Of a DNA stretch of 64,000 nucleotides, positions 52,739 to 61,089 are shown one piece after another. The notes under the pieces were generated by a model, which made no database searches, was not told the DNA's origin, and saw only the letters and a list, made by a program, of their open reading frames with translations. Each line of letters begins with the position of its first letter. Position 1 is the first letter of the stretch. The stretch is from Flavobacterium sp. MFBS3-15 (GTDB lineage Bacteria; Bacteroidota; Bacteroidia; Flavobacteriales; Flavobacteriaceae): positions 62,001 to 126,000 of the forward strand of contig NZ_JAPCHV010000004.1 of the NCBI RefSeq assembly GCF_026107645.2, in the 5' to 3' direction. The translations under genes were made by a program, and so were the position numbers.

Positions 52739-53661
52739 CTGTTCACTACTATGCCTTTCTTTAGCAGCAATCCTTTTATTTTACTGACCATCCGCAGCAA
52801 AGCTCCGGGCATCAGTAATAACAACCGCTGCTTGTAGTTCAGGCTTTTTGGGTCGATGCCTTTTACCATTTTCCTGTAGCCGGCTTCGTTGCCTTCCTTA
52901 CGGTACTCTTTGGCCATAAAGTAACGGTTGAAGTCGAGATAGCGTTTAATGTCTTTCCGGTTTTTTGCTACAATCTCATACCTGTCAAAATTTGTAAGTG
53001 TCTTATTGCTTATTCCTGATCGGGTAATTTGGTTTTGCGAATCCATTGTATATGATACTTGTGGTTCATCGCAGTAGGCCAGTTTGAAAAATTGATGCGC
53101 CCGGATATTAAAATCAATATCTTCCCCAAAATTAATCCGTTCATCGTAGAGCCCTGCTTTTTCGAAAGCTATTTTGCGAACACACAAACATGAAGGGTAA
53201 TAAATAGCTTCATTCAAATTTGATTTGTAAAAATCGACCACCCCTCTATTATTAGTAAGCTGTAATTTGAATGAAGGTACAATCACATTTTCAGGATAAA
53301 CCTGTTCATATTTTGTAGCAAATAATCCTGCTTCCGGATAATCAACTATCAGTTGGCGAATGGTTTCCAAAAATTCCGGTTTCCATAAATCATCGGCATC
53401 AAGAAAGGCGATATATTCGGAAGATGCATTCTTAATGCCTGTATTTCGCGAAGCAGATAATCCCTTATTAACAGGATGACTGATGATCCTTATACGGCTG
53501 TCGTCAAACCGTTGTGCCACAGCAAGGCTGTTATCAGTCGATACATCATTGATGATGATCACTTCAAAATCGGTAAACGTTTGTGCCAGCACGCTGTTGA
53601 TAGTGGCTGCTACAAAGTTTTCCTTATTGTAAAGCGGTATAACGATTGAAAAATAGGGCAT
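52729..53661 (-). CDS. Family 2 glycosyltransferase
   Basis: A 310-residue GT-A protein: FSIVIPLYNKENFVAATINSVLAQTF at the start, DVSTDNSL, then ASRNTGIKNASSEYIAFLDADDLW with the DxD metal site and NFGEDIDFNIRA as the acceptor-side ED motif. It would add a sugar from a nucleotide donor to a lipid-linked glycan on the cytoplasmic face. The sugar is unknown. It is 4 bp from the upstream family 2 glycosyltransferase on the same strand. Confidence 0.93.
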   Translation of the reverse strand: MPYFSIVIPLYNKENFVAATINSVLAQTFTDFEVIIINDVSTDNSLAVAQRFDDSRIRIISHPVNKGLSASRNTGIKNASSEYIAFLDADDLWKPEFLETIRQLIVDYPEAGLFATKYEQVYPENVIVPSFKLQLTNNRGVVDFYKSNLNEAIYYPSCLCVRKIAFEKAGLYDERINFGEDIDFNIRAHQFFKLAYCDEPQVSYTMDSQNQITRSGISNKTLTNFDRYEIVAKNRKDIKRYLDFNRYFMAKEYRKEGNEAGYRKMVKGIDPKSLNYKQRLLLLMPGALLRMVSKIKGLLLKKGIVVNSYD

Positions 53662-53665
53662 ACAA

Positions 53666-54553
53666 TTACTTTAAAGAACAAAGATAGCCCAATCGGTACA
53701 AATCAAAAATAAAAAGTGACGGCTTGCTCCCCAACAGGTTTTTGCGAAAGGCGTTCTTAGTTGTGGAATGAAAAAGAGCCATAACAGGTAGCAATCCAAA
53801 TTTCCTTAATCGAACATAGGCTTTGGCAAGCTTTATGTAATCAGGCGGCAGCAGTTTGTTGTCAAGCAGGTATTTAAGGCCCACTACAGCTTCTTCCGAC
53901 TTCTTCACAAATAGTTCGCTTGTATCCAGACCCAGGTGATAAACCTCATTGGCAATATGTTCCACTTTTATATTGGCTTTCATGAGGTCGTACGAAAATA
54001 AAGTGTCCTCATATCTAAGGTTGGGTATTTCCTCATTGAATTTTACGTTCCTAAAAACCGGCTTGCTAATAGCAAAGTTCAGCGTGAGCAGGCTAAGGTA
54101 AGGCTCCTGTTGGCGAACATGTATTGGCAAGGCTTCGCGCTCATTGCCATATATCCAGCGCAATAGTCTATTTGCTGATGGCTGTTCGGGTCGGTATTTT
54201 ATACTGCCATAAACTATTTTTTCCTCATGGTTAAGGCAGGGCAGGTAACCGGCAATAAAATTTTCAGTAATGGGGAGTGTATCAGCGTCCAGGAATAATA
54301 GCCACTCATACCGGGCATTTTCAGCCAACAGGTTGCGGATGGCGCTCCGGCCTATGTTCTTTTGGAGTAGCGTATAGCGGCAGTGCTCGAGGGTATTTAT
54401 TTTTTCATTCTCTGCACGTTTGTTTCCATCCGGCGAGGCATCATCAAAAACAATAATTTCAAATTCAACCCCTTGTGCAATGGCTTGTTTTTGCAGTTCC
54501 GAAACCAGCGGAAACACATTGTAGCTGTATGTAGGGATGAGTATGGAGAGCAA
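53666..54553 (-). CDS. Family 2 glycosyltransferase
   Basis: A 295-residue GT-A protein starting at TTG 54553 (reading MLSILIPTYSYNVFPLVSEL). It has FEIIVFDDASPDGNKR, NIGRSAIRNLLAENARYEWLLFLDADTLP with the metal DxD, and NLRYEDTLFSYDL as the acceptor-side ED. It lies upstream of the other family 2 enzyme in a two-gene transcript. Donor and acceptor are unknown. Confidence 0.92.
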   Translation of the reverse strand: MLSILIPTYSYNVFPLVSELQKQAIAQGVEFEIIVFDDASPDGNKRAENEKINTLEHCRYTLLQKNIGRSAIRNLLAENARYEWLLFLDADTLPITENFIAGYLPCLNHEEKIVYGSIKYRPEQPSANRLLRWIYGNEREALPIHVRQQEPYLSLLTLNFAISKPVFRNVKFNEEIPNLRYEDTLFSYDLMKANIKVEHIANEVYHLGLDTSELFVKKSEEAVVGLKYLLDNKLLPPDYIKLAKAYVRLRKFGLLPVMALFHSTTKNAFRKNLLGSKPSLFIFDLYRLGYLCSLK

Positions 54554-54596
54554 TCAGCGTTTTTTTATCAGTGAACTCTAATCCGATATCTAATAA

Positions 54597-55280
54597 TTAA
54601 ACCGTCCTCTGCACCACTTCAAATAATGTTCCCTCGTCGCACTTCAGTGTTTTTGCAGGGAATTTCATGATAAGTGCGTAGTCATGGGTAGCCATGATGA
54701 TCGTCTTGCCATTTTGATTGATGTCGCGAAGCAGGTTCATTACCTCCACGCTGGTTTGCGGGTCGAGGTTTCCGGTAGGCTCATCGGCGAGGATCACTTC
54801 AGGATCGTTCAGCAGGGCGCGGGCCACGGCAACACGCTGCTGCTCACCCCCCGATAGCTGGTGCGGCATTTTCAAAGAAGAATGTTTCATACCCACTTTG
54901 TCGAGTACCTCATCAATCTTTACCTTCATTTCTTCTTTTTGGCTCCAGCCCGTAGCCCGAAGCACAAAGTGGAGGTTCTCAAAAACACTGCGGTCAGGCA
55001 GCAGTTTAAAATCCTGGAAAACAATGCCTATTTTTCGGCGCAGGTACGGGATGTCCCTCTCACGCAGTTTCTTCAGGTCATAATCCACAAATGTGCCCTC
55101 GCCCTCCTTAAGCTTAAGGTCGGCATACAGCGTTTTCATGAAGCTGCTCTTTCCCGATCCGGTTTTCCCGATGATGTAAAGGAATTCGCCATGCTTCACC
55201 TCAAGGTTGATATTGGTAAGGATGGCATTGCCTTCCTGGAAGATGTTTACGTTTTCAAGCGAAAGTACGGCCTGCGACAT
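54597..55280 (-). CDS. ftsE: FtsE-like cell-division ABC ATPase
   Basis: A 227-residue ATPase. Walker A GKTGSGKS is at 38-45, the signature is [20 protein letters not shown] and Walker B is [13 protein letters not shown]. The [19 protein letters not shown] stretch ([16 protein letters not shown]) and the short length fit FtsE, which with FtsX controls septal peptidoglycan hydrolases. FtsX is not next to it in this window, so a LolD-like role cannot be excluded. The promoter below is well formed. Confidence 0.85.
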   Translation of the reverse strand: MSQAVLSLENVNIFQEGNAILTNINLEVKHGEFLYIIGKTGSGKSSFMKTLYADLKLKEGEGTFVDYDLKKLRERDIPYLRRKIGIVFQDFKLLPDRSVFENLHFVLRATGWSQKEEMKVKIDEVLDKVGMKHSSLKMPHQLSGGEQQRVAVARALLNDPEVILADEPTGNLDPQTSVEVMNLLRDINQNGKTIIMATHDYALIMKFPAKTLKCDEGTLFEVVQRTV

Positions 55281-55303
55281 AGTAGTGCGTGAGTTTGTTT
55301 TGG

Positions 55304-55334
55304 TAAAAGTACTAAGATAACGGCGGTATACAAA
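55304..55334 (-). promoter_or_regulatory. Promoter of ftsE
   Basis: On the minus strand TTTG (55334-55331), a 19-bp spacer and TACTTTTA (55311-55304, one base off the -7 consensus) lie 23 bp before the ftsE ATG. Confidence 0.5.
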
Positions 55335-55365
55335 ATTTTATTTTTTCATGCTGCTGCTATTTGGT

Positions 55366-55374
55366 TTATCCACA
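55366..55374 (+). other. Perfect DnaA box beside AT-rich repeats
   Basis: TTATCCACA is an exact match to the bacterial DnaA 9-mer. It is followed at once by an AT-rich stretch with two GTTAATAA words (55382-55410 region). The 266-bp spacer (55281-55546) separates genes that run away from each other, and gene direction over the window switches here. This is a possible part of oriC, but only one perfect box is seen. Confidence 0.35.
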
Positions 55375-55546
55375 GTTAATTGTTAATAAATACCCGTTAA
55401 TAATAAATTAAAGCCTTTGAGGCAGCGTAGGTATATTCGTAAGTTTGGCGTTGCGGATTCCTGCAACGGGGAACTACAATTGATACTAAACCCTTGTGAA
55501 TATCCGTTAAATAAAACAAAGGAACAGATTACTAAAAACACGAACT

Positions 55547-58500
55547 ATGCGTATACTCAAAAGGTCCCTACCGTTTTTGGTGCCACTCTATGGGCTCACG
55601 CTCTCGGCACAGCAGTCGGCCATTTACACCCACGAGCTTAAGGATTATGACAAGGCTGTATCGCTTTACAATGACAAGCAGTACCAGGCTGCCCAAATAC
55701 TTTTTGAGAAAACAAAAAGTGGCAGTCAGGGAATGGATGTACAAGCCGACTGTGCCTATTACATCGCTTCGAGCGCAATAAAGCTAAACCAAAAGAATGC
55801 CGATGAGCTGATGGAGGATTTCATTGAAGATTATCCTACAAGCCCAAAGCAAAACCAGGCGTATATTGAAGTTGCAGGGAATCATTTTCGCCAGGGGAGG
55901 TACAAGCAGGCACTGGAATGGTACGACAGGGTAGACGAGGGCAGCCTTGGTGAAACCGACCGCGACCGCTACAACTTCCAGAAGGGATACAGCTACTTTA
56001 GTGCTGGCGACAAAAAGAACGCCGACAAGTACCTTTTGAAGGTTAAAGATTCTAAAGAATACGGTTCGCAGGCCAAATACTATCTTGGTTTCATGGCCTA
56101 TGAAGGGGATGACTATAAAAAAGCCAGCCAATATTTTGAGCAGGTGGAAGACAAGGAGAAGTACAGCGAAAAGATGTCGTACTTTCAGGCCGACATGGCA
56201 TTCAAGGAAGGTCAGTTCCAAAAGGCAATCGACCTGGGTGTGCCGCAATTACCGAAAAGCGATGCCAACGAGAAGTCCGAGCTTTCCAAGATTATAGGGG
56301 AGAGCTACTTTAACCTCGGGCAGTACGACAAGGCCATCCCGCACCTTAAAAACTACCGAGGCAAGAAAGGCAAGTGGAGCAACACTGACTTTTACCAGTT
56401 GGGCTATGCTTATTACAAGCAGGGCGACTATGAGAACGCAATAACCGAGTTCAATAAAATCATTGGCGGTAACGATGCCGTGGCGCAGAATGCCTATTAC
56501 CACCTTGGCGAGAGCTACCTGAAAACCGGGAAGAAGCAGCAGGCGCTCAATGCGTTCAAGAATGCATCTGAGATGACGTTTGAGGCTAAAATCCAGGAGG
56601 ATGCTTACCTGAACTATGCCAAGCTGAGCTACGACATAGGCAACCCGTATCAAAGCGTGCCGGAGGTATTGGGTAATTTCCTCGAAAAATATCCGGCAAC
56701 GCCATTCAAACAGGAGATACAGAACCTGTTGATCGATTCGTACATCACATCAAAGAACTATACGGAAGCTTTAGTGCTTTTGGAAAAAAACAAGTCGCCC
56801 GAGAACAGGGTTGCCTACCAAAAGGTAACCTTCTACCGTGGCATGGAGCTGGCTACCGACGGCAAGCACCAGGAAGCATTGGCGCTGTTCAAGAAATCAT
56901 TGGCGGAGCAAAGGACGCCAAGGATTACGGCGCGTGCAACATTCTGGAAAGCAGAAACCGAGTACAATCTCGAGCAATTCAATGAAGCGCTTATTAGCTA
57001 TAAGCAGTTCCTCGGTATGGGGGAGGCGAAAACTACCCCGGAGTATAAAAATATCCATTATAACATAGCCTATGCCTATTTTAAGCAAAAGGAATATGAG
57101 CAGGCTGCCAAGCACTTTGCCGATTATGTAGCTGTAGCCAAAGATGATAAAGTGCGCCTTAACGATGCATTGCTGCGTTTGGGTGACAGTAATTTTGTAA
57201 CCGGTAAGTACTGGCCTGCGATGGAAGCGTATAATAAGGCAATAGATATGAAGGGAATCGATGCGGATTATGCCTTGTTCCAAAAAGGGATCAGTTATGG
57301 ATTTGTGGGAAGAAACGAAAAGAAGATTGAAGACCTGACCAAATTCGCACAATCCTATCCAAAATCGAAGTATGCTGATGACGCACTGTATGAGTTGGGT
57401 AACACCCATGTAACCGAAAAGCAAACAGATAAAGCCATCCAAACTTATGATAAGCTGATTACTGATTATAAATCGAGTACATATGTGAGTAAGGCTATCA
57501 TGCGCCAGGCGCTCATATACTATAATGCAGAGAAGGACGACCTGGCGCTTGCAAAGTTCAAAAAGGTAGTGGCTGAATTCCCAAATACGCCCGAAGCCAT
57601 GGAGGCCGTCCAAACGGCCCGCCTTATCTATGTAGACAGCGGCCGCACAGATGAATATGCTGCCTGGGTGAAAACATTGACATTCGTAGATATCAGTGAT
57701 GCCGACCTGGACAATACCGCATTTGAGGCGGCTGAAAAACAATATCTGCAAAACAATACCAAACAGGCAATTTCATCACTTAGCAGCTATGTGTCTAAAT
57801 TCCCTAATGGTATTTCGTCACTTAAAGCTAATTTTTATCTGGCACAGTCGTACTACGCTGACGGGCTTGAGGCCAATGCTGTACCACACTATGAGTTTGT
57901 TATTTCGAAATCAAGAAGTGAATTTACTGAGCAGGCACTGGTAAGGCTGGCCGACATACACTTGAAGAAAAACGATTATGCAAAAGCCATCCCGGTACTA
58001 AAAAGGCTGGAAACGGAGGCTGACTTCCCACAGAATGTAACCTTTGCACAGTCTAACCTGATGAAGGGCTACTATGAAGGTAAGGACTATGGCAATGCGG
58101 TGGTTTATGCAGATAAAGTACTGGCAAACAGCAAGACCGAGGATAGGGTGAAGAGCGATGCGCAAATCATCATAGCACGATCGGCTATTAAAACCAATGA
58201 TGAGGTAAAGGCTAAAGCGGCTTACGCCAAATTGCTTACCATTGCCAAAGGCGAGCTTGCTGCCGAGGCGATGTACTATGACGCCTACTTTAAGAATAAG
58301 GAAGGGAAATTTGAGGCTTCTAATGCTGTAGTGCAGAAGCTGTCCAAAGATTATTCGGGTTACAAATATTTTGGAGCCAAAGGCTTGGTGGTGATGGCGA
58401 AAAATTATTTCGGGCTGAAGGACAGCTACCAGGCGACCTACATCCTGGAGAGCGTTATCAAGAACTTTACGGCCTATCCGGAAGTGGTACAGGAAGCGCA

Positions 58501-58561
58501 GGCCGAGCTTGACATCATCAAGGGCGAAGAAGCGAAACGTAACTCATCCATTCAAAACTAA
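55547..58561 (+). CDS. Large tetratricopeptide-repeat envelope protein
   Basis: A 1004-residue protein with signal peptide MRILKRSLPFLVPLYGLTLSAQ. The rest is almost all TPR and Sel1/YbgF-like helices: DYDKAVSLYNDKQYQAAQIL, YKQALEWYDRVDEGSLG, YYKQGDYENAITEFNKIIGG, DDALYELGNTHVTEKQTDKA and many more, about 20 repeats. It is periplasmic or outer-membrane associated and probably a scaffold. Its stop overlaps the start of the beta-barrel gene that follows, a gene pair seen in other flavobacteria. No enzyme domain is present. Confidence 0.9.
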   Translation: MRILKRSLPFLVPLYGLTLSAQQSAIYTHELKDYDKAVSLYNDKQYQAAQILFEKTKSGSQGMDVQADCAYYIASSAIKLNQKNADELMEDFIEDYPTSPKQNQAYIEVAGNHFRQGRYKQALEWYDRVDEGSLGETDRDRYNFQKGYSYFSAGDKKNADKYLLKVKDSKEYGSQAKYYLGFMAYEGDDYKKASQYFEQVEDKEKYSEKMSYFQADMAFKEGQFQKAIDLGVPQLPKSDANEKSELSKIIGESYFNLGQYDKAIPHLKNYRGKKGKWSNTDFYQLGYAYYKQGDYENAITEFNKIIGGNDAVAQNAYYHLGESYLKTGKKQQALNAFKNASEMTFEAKIQEDAYLNYAKLSYDIGNPYQSVPEVLGNFLEKYPATPFKQEIQNLLIDSYITSKNYTEALVLLEKNKSPENRVAYQKVTFYRGMELATDGKHQEALALFKKSLAEQRTPRITARATFWKAETEYNLEQFNEALISYKQFLGMGEAKTTPEYKNIHYNIAYAYFKQKEYEQAAKHFADYVAVAKDDKVRLNDALLRLGDSNFVTGKYWPAMEAYNKAIDMKGIDADYALFQKGISYGFVGRNEKKIEDLTKFAQSYPKSKYADDALYELGNTHVTEKQTDKAIQTYDKLITDYKSSTYVSKAIMRQALIYYNAEKDDLALAKFKKVVAEFPNTPEAMEAVQTARLIYVDSGRTDEYAAWVKTLTFVDISDADLDNTAFEAAEKQYLQNNTKQAISSLSSYVSKFPNGISSLKANFYLAQSYYADGLEANAVPHYEFVISKSRSEFTEQALVRLADIHLKKNDYAKAIPVLKRLETEADFPQNVTFAQSNLMKGYYEGKDYGNAVVYADKVLANSKTEDRVKSDAQIIIARSAIKTNDEVKAKAAYAKLLTIAKGELAAEAMYYDAYFKNKEGKFEASNAVVQKLSKDYSGYKYFGAKGLVVMAKNYFGLKDSYQATYILESVIKNFTAYPEVVQEAQAELDIIKGEEAKRNSSIQN

Positions 58562-60303
58562 TGCAAGCCATGAAGATTAATTTCAGATACATAGCCATAG
58601 CGATTGTATTCGCAGGAACACAGCAAACTTTCGCACAAAAGAAGGACGAAAACATAGGCACCGAGGTGGTGAACGTGGTGAAACCCTACACACCCACCAT
58701 ATCGGATGCCTTTAAGGTAAAGGAAACACCTATTATAGAAGACGATCAGGAAAAACAAAAGGAAGAGATAAAATACAATATCTTCTCGTTTCCTGTGGCT
58801 TCAACCTTTGCACCTGCCAAAGGTAAGGCGGCATCGGTAGATAAGGAAGCAAGGGAGAAATATTACAATAATTACGCAACGCTGGGTGTGGGTAACTATG
58901 GTACCATCAATGCCGAATTGTTCGTGACAGAGAATGTGAGTGATACCGACTACATGGGCGGTATGCTGCGCCACCTGTCGTCGCAGGGCGGGATAGATGC
59001 TGCAAAGGTTGACGACAAGTATTACAACACCGCACTCGACCTGACCTATGGCAGCCGCCAGCAGGGCTACAACTGGAGTACCGATTTGGGTTACCAGAAC
59101 CAGGTGTATAACTGGTATGGACTTCCGTTGGAGTATGTCGACTTTGCGCCCGAAACCGTTGCAGAAGTTGACCCTCAGCAAACGTACCATACTTTTTATA
59201 TCGGAGGTAAAATACAGACCAAGGACAGCTATTTCCATGATGCATCAGCCCAATATAAGCGGTTTTGGGATGCATATGGGTCAGCAGAGAACCGTTTCTT
59301 TCTGACACCTTCATTGGATATCCCTATTATGGATGAAAAGATTAAAGTAGATTTCGTTGCCGATTATGTGGGAGGGACTTTTGAAAAAGACATCAATGAT
59401 GCTGGCGATTTAAGCTACAGCCATTTTAACCTGGGCATACAGCCAAGCCTGTTGTATCAAAAAGAGGATCTTTCGGTACAGCTGGGCGCGGGTATCTTTT
59501 ACAGCATGGGTAAGATGAACGACGAAACGGACAACAAGTTTTTCGTTTATCCGCAGGTGAAAGCATCGTACAAAGTGGTGGGCGACCTGATGGTAGCCTA
59601 CGCAGGAGCCGAAGGCACGCTTCGCCAGAATTCGTATGCCGACTTCGTAAGCCAGAACCCGTTCGTATCGCCAACACTTGCTGTTGCCCCAACCGACCAG
59701 CAGTATGATATTTATGTAGGACTAAAAGGCAAGCTGGCCAGTACGGTAGCCTACAACATCCGAGGCTCGTACATGAACGAGGACAATAGGGCGTTTTTCG
59801 TGAACAATGCCTCGCTTACTTCGTTGGGAGACGATGAAGGCTACTCGTATGGCAACTCTTTCGGGTTGGTGTATGACAGGCTGCAGACGATTAGCTTCTT
59901 TGGTGAATTAAAGGCCGATTTCTCTCAGAAAGTGCATTTTGGCATCAACGGAACCTACTACAGCTATTCGACTGACGACCTTGATGAAGCTTTTAATTTG
60001 CCGCAAATGAAAGTAGGAGCAAGCCTGGATGTTGACATCACACCTAAATGGTATGCGGGCACAAACATCTTCTTTACAGGTGAAAGGAAAGACGTTGTAA
60101 TGCTTAATTCAGGCGATCTGGAAACCGTTACCCTGAAGAGCTTCTTCGACCTGAACGCGCACTTGGGCTACAAATACAACGAGCGCCTTATCGGCTTCCT
60201 GAAGCTGAATAACATTACCGGCCAGGATTACCAGCGTTGGGTGAACTATCCTGTACAGGGGTTCCAGTTCCTGATTGGGGCATCGTATAAGTTTAATTTT
60301 TAA
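58561..60303 (+). CDS. Outer-membrane beta-barrel (TonB-receptor-like) protein
   Basis: A 580-residue protein; ATG 58561 overlaps the TPR stop by one base (TAATG), and ATG 58570 (MKINFRYIAIAIVFAGTQQ) is an equally good start for the signal peptide ending TFAQ. It has a short N-terminal segment with VVNVVKPYTPTISDAFKVKE and then a barrel of alternating strands (YNWSTDLGYQNQVYNWYGL, KYNERLIGFLKLNNITGQDYQRW) ending in FLIGASYKFNF with the usual aromatic terminus. There is no plug domain, so it is not a classical transporter. It probably works with the TPR protein. Confidence 0.83.
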   Translation: MQAMKINFRYIAIAIVFAGTQQTFAQKKDENIGTEVVNVVKPYTPTISDAFKVKETPIIEDDQEKQKEEIKYNIFSFPVASTFAPAKGKAASVDKEAREKYYNNYATLGVGNYGTINAELFVTENVSDTDYMGGMLRHLSSQGGIDAAKVDDKYYNTALDLTYGSRQQGYNWSTDLGYQNQVYNWYGLPLEYVDFAPETVAEVDPQQTYHTFYIGGKIQTKDSYFHDASAQYKRFWDAYGSAENRFFLTPSLDIPIMDEKIKVDFVADYVGGTFEKDINDAGDLSYSHFNLGIQPSLLYQKEDLSVQLGAGIFYSMGKMNDETDNKFFVYPQVKASYKVVGDLMVAYAGAEGTLRQNSYADFVSQNPFVSPTLAVAPTDQQYDIYVGLKGKLASTVAYNIRGSYMNEDNRAFFVNNASLTSLGDDEGYSYGNSFGLVYDRLQTISFFGELKADFSQKVHFGINGTYYSYSTDDLDEAFNLPQMKVGASLDVDITPKWYAGTNIFFTGERKDVVMLNSGDLETVTLKSFFDLNAHLGYKYNERLIGFLKLNNITGQDYQRWVNYPVQGFQFLIGASYKFNF

Positions 60304-60372
60304 ATATTTAAAAGTTTAAAATTGAAAGATTTAAAGATTCGCTTTGCACGGATTTTTAAATCTTTCAATTTT
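60304..60372 (+). repeat. 7-8 bp word array folding into an 18-bp hairpin after a stop codon
   Basis: Words TTTAAAA, TTTAAAA, TTGAAAG and TTTAAAG start at 60307, 60315, 60322 and 60330 (steps 8, 7, 8). The segment 60318-60335 is an exact inverted repeat of 60355-60372. It starts directly after the barrel gene stop and may act as a terminator. It also covers a TTG at 60322 that would otherwise look like a start of the next gene. Confidence 0.75.
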
Positions 60373-60390
60373 TCAATCTTAAATCTAACA

Positions 60391-60843
60391 TTGAATCTTC
60401 TCAAACAAAAAGTACTCGCTTACTATAAGCAGCAGGTGGATGATCGCATCGATGCCTTTCGCGACATGATCGCTGCACTCACCGAAGATGCCTCTAATGA
60501 TGCTAAAGGTTCAGCAGGTGACAAGCACGAAACGGCGCTCTCCATGATGCATCTGGAGCAGGAAAAGCTCAATCATAAGCTAAAGGAATTTATCGATCAG
60601 AAAGCCATTCTAGACAAAATCAACCCCGAGCTTGAATTCCCAAAAGTCGCTTTGGGCAGTTTGGTGAAAGCCAACAACATGCATTTGTTCGTGAGTGCCG
60701 CATTACCTAAAATAACGATAGATGGAGTCACTGTAATTGCCTTGTCGCCACAGTCGCCATTAGGCATGAAAATGATGGGGATGGAGCAGGGCGATGAATT
60801 TGAGGTGGGTACTACAAATTATATAATTAAGGAAATTTTTTAA
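60391..60843 (+). CDS. GreA/GreB C-terminal-like protein (often labelled 3-oxoacyl-ACP synthase)
   Basis: A protein of 150 residues from TTG 60391 (reading MNLLKQKVLAYYKQQVDDR). The frame extends to TTG 60322, but that start is inside a hairpin. An N-terminal coiled coil (residues 5-60, with DASNDAKGSAGDKHETALSM) leads to a small beta domain like the FKBP-fold C terminus of Gre factors (VALGSLVKANNMHLFVSAAL, SPQSPLGMKMMGMEQGDEFEV). Many flavobacterial relatives are called 3-oxoacyl-ACP synthase, but no thiolase fold or catalytic Cys is present. A role at RNA polymerase is inferred from the C-terminal fold. Confidence 0.75.
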   Translation: MNLLKQKVLAYYKQQVDDRIDAFRDMIAALTEDASNDAKGSAGDKHETALSMMHLEQEKLNHKLKEFIDQKAILDKINPELEFPKVALGSLVKANNMHLFVSAALPKITIDGVTVIALSPQSPLGMKMMGMEQGDEFEVGTTNYIIKEIF

Positions 60844-60873
60844 GTACATATTATTTATATTTCAAGCTGAACT

Positions 60874-60899
60874 ACCATCCTGTCCGGATGGTTTTTTTT
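60874..60899 (+). terminator. Rho-independent terminator after the GreA-like gene
   Basis: A 7-bp stem (ACCATCC at 60874-60880, GGATGGT at 60886-60892) with a 5-nt loop is followed by eight T. It lies 30 bp past the stop codon. The remaining 60900-61089 spacer is AT-rich with no gene or clear promoter. Confidence 0.85.
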
Positions 60900-61089
60900 A
60901 TAATTTGTAACCTACTATGTACAAAAACCGTTTTCGTAATGATAAATTGTTGCTATTTGGTTATTTTAAGTTTTATAATGAAAGTTAAAAGTGTTTTTAT
61001 GTTTTAAAATTGAAACTAATATTACAATTTTGTCTTACTGAACATAATTAATAAAGGTTGTTCAGTTGCCATTTAAAACAGAAACAAGT

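Noticed and set aside
56897..57751. A 284-codon minus-strand open frame
   Set aside because: It is antisense to the TPR protein and reads as random hydrophobic sequence.
60900..61089. A promoter of asnB (TACAATTTTG near 61022)
   Set aside because: The TA and TTTG parts are four bases apart rather than two and no -33 box is at the right place.
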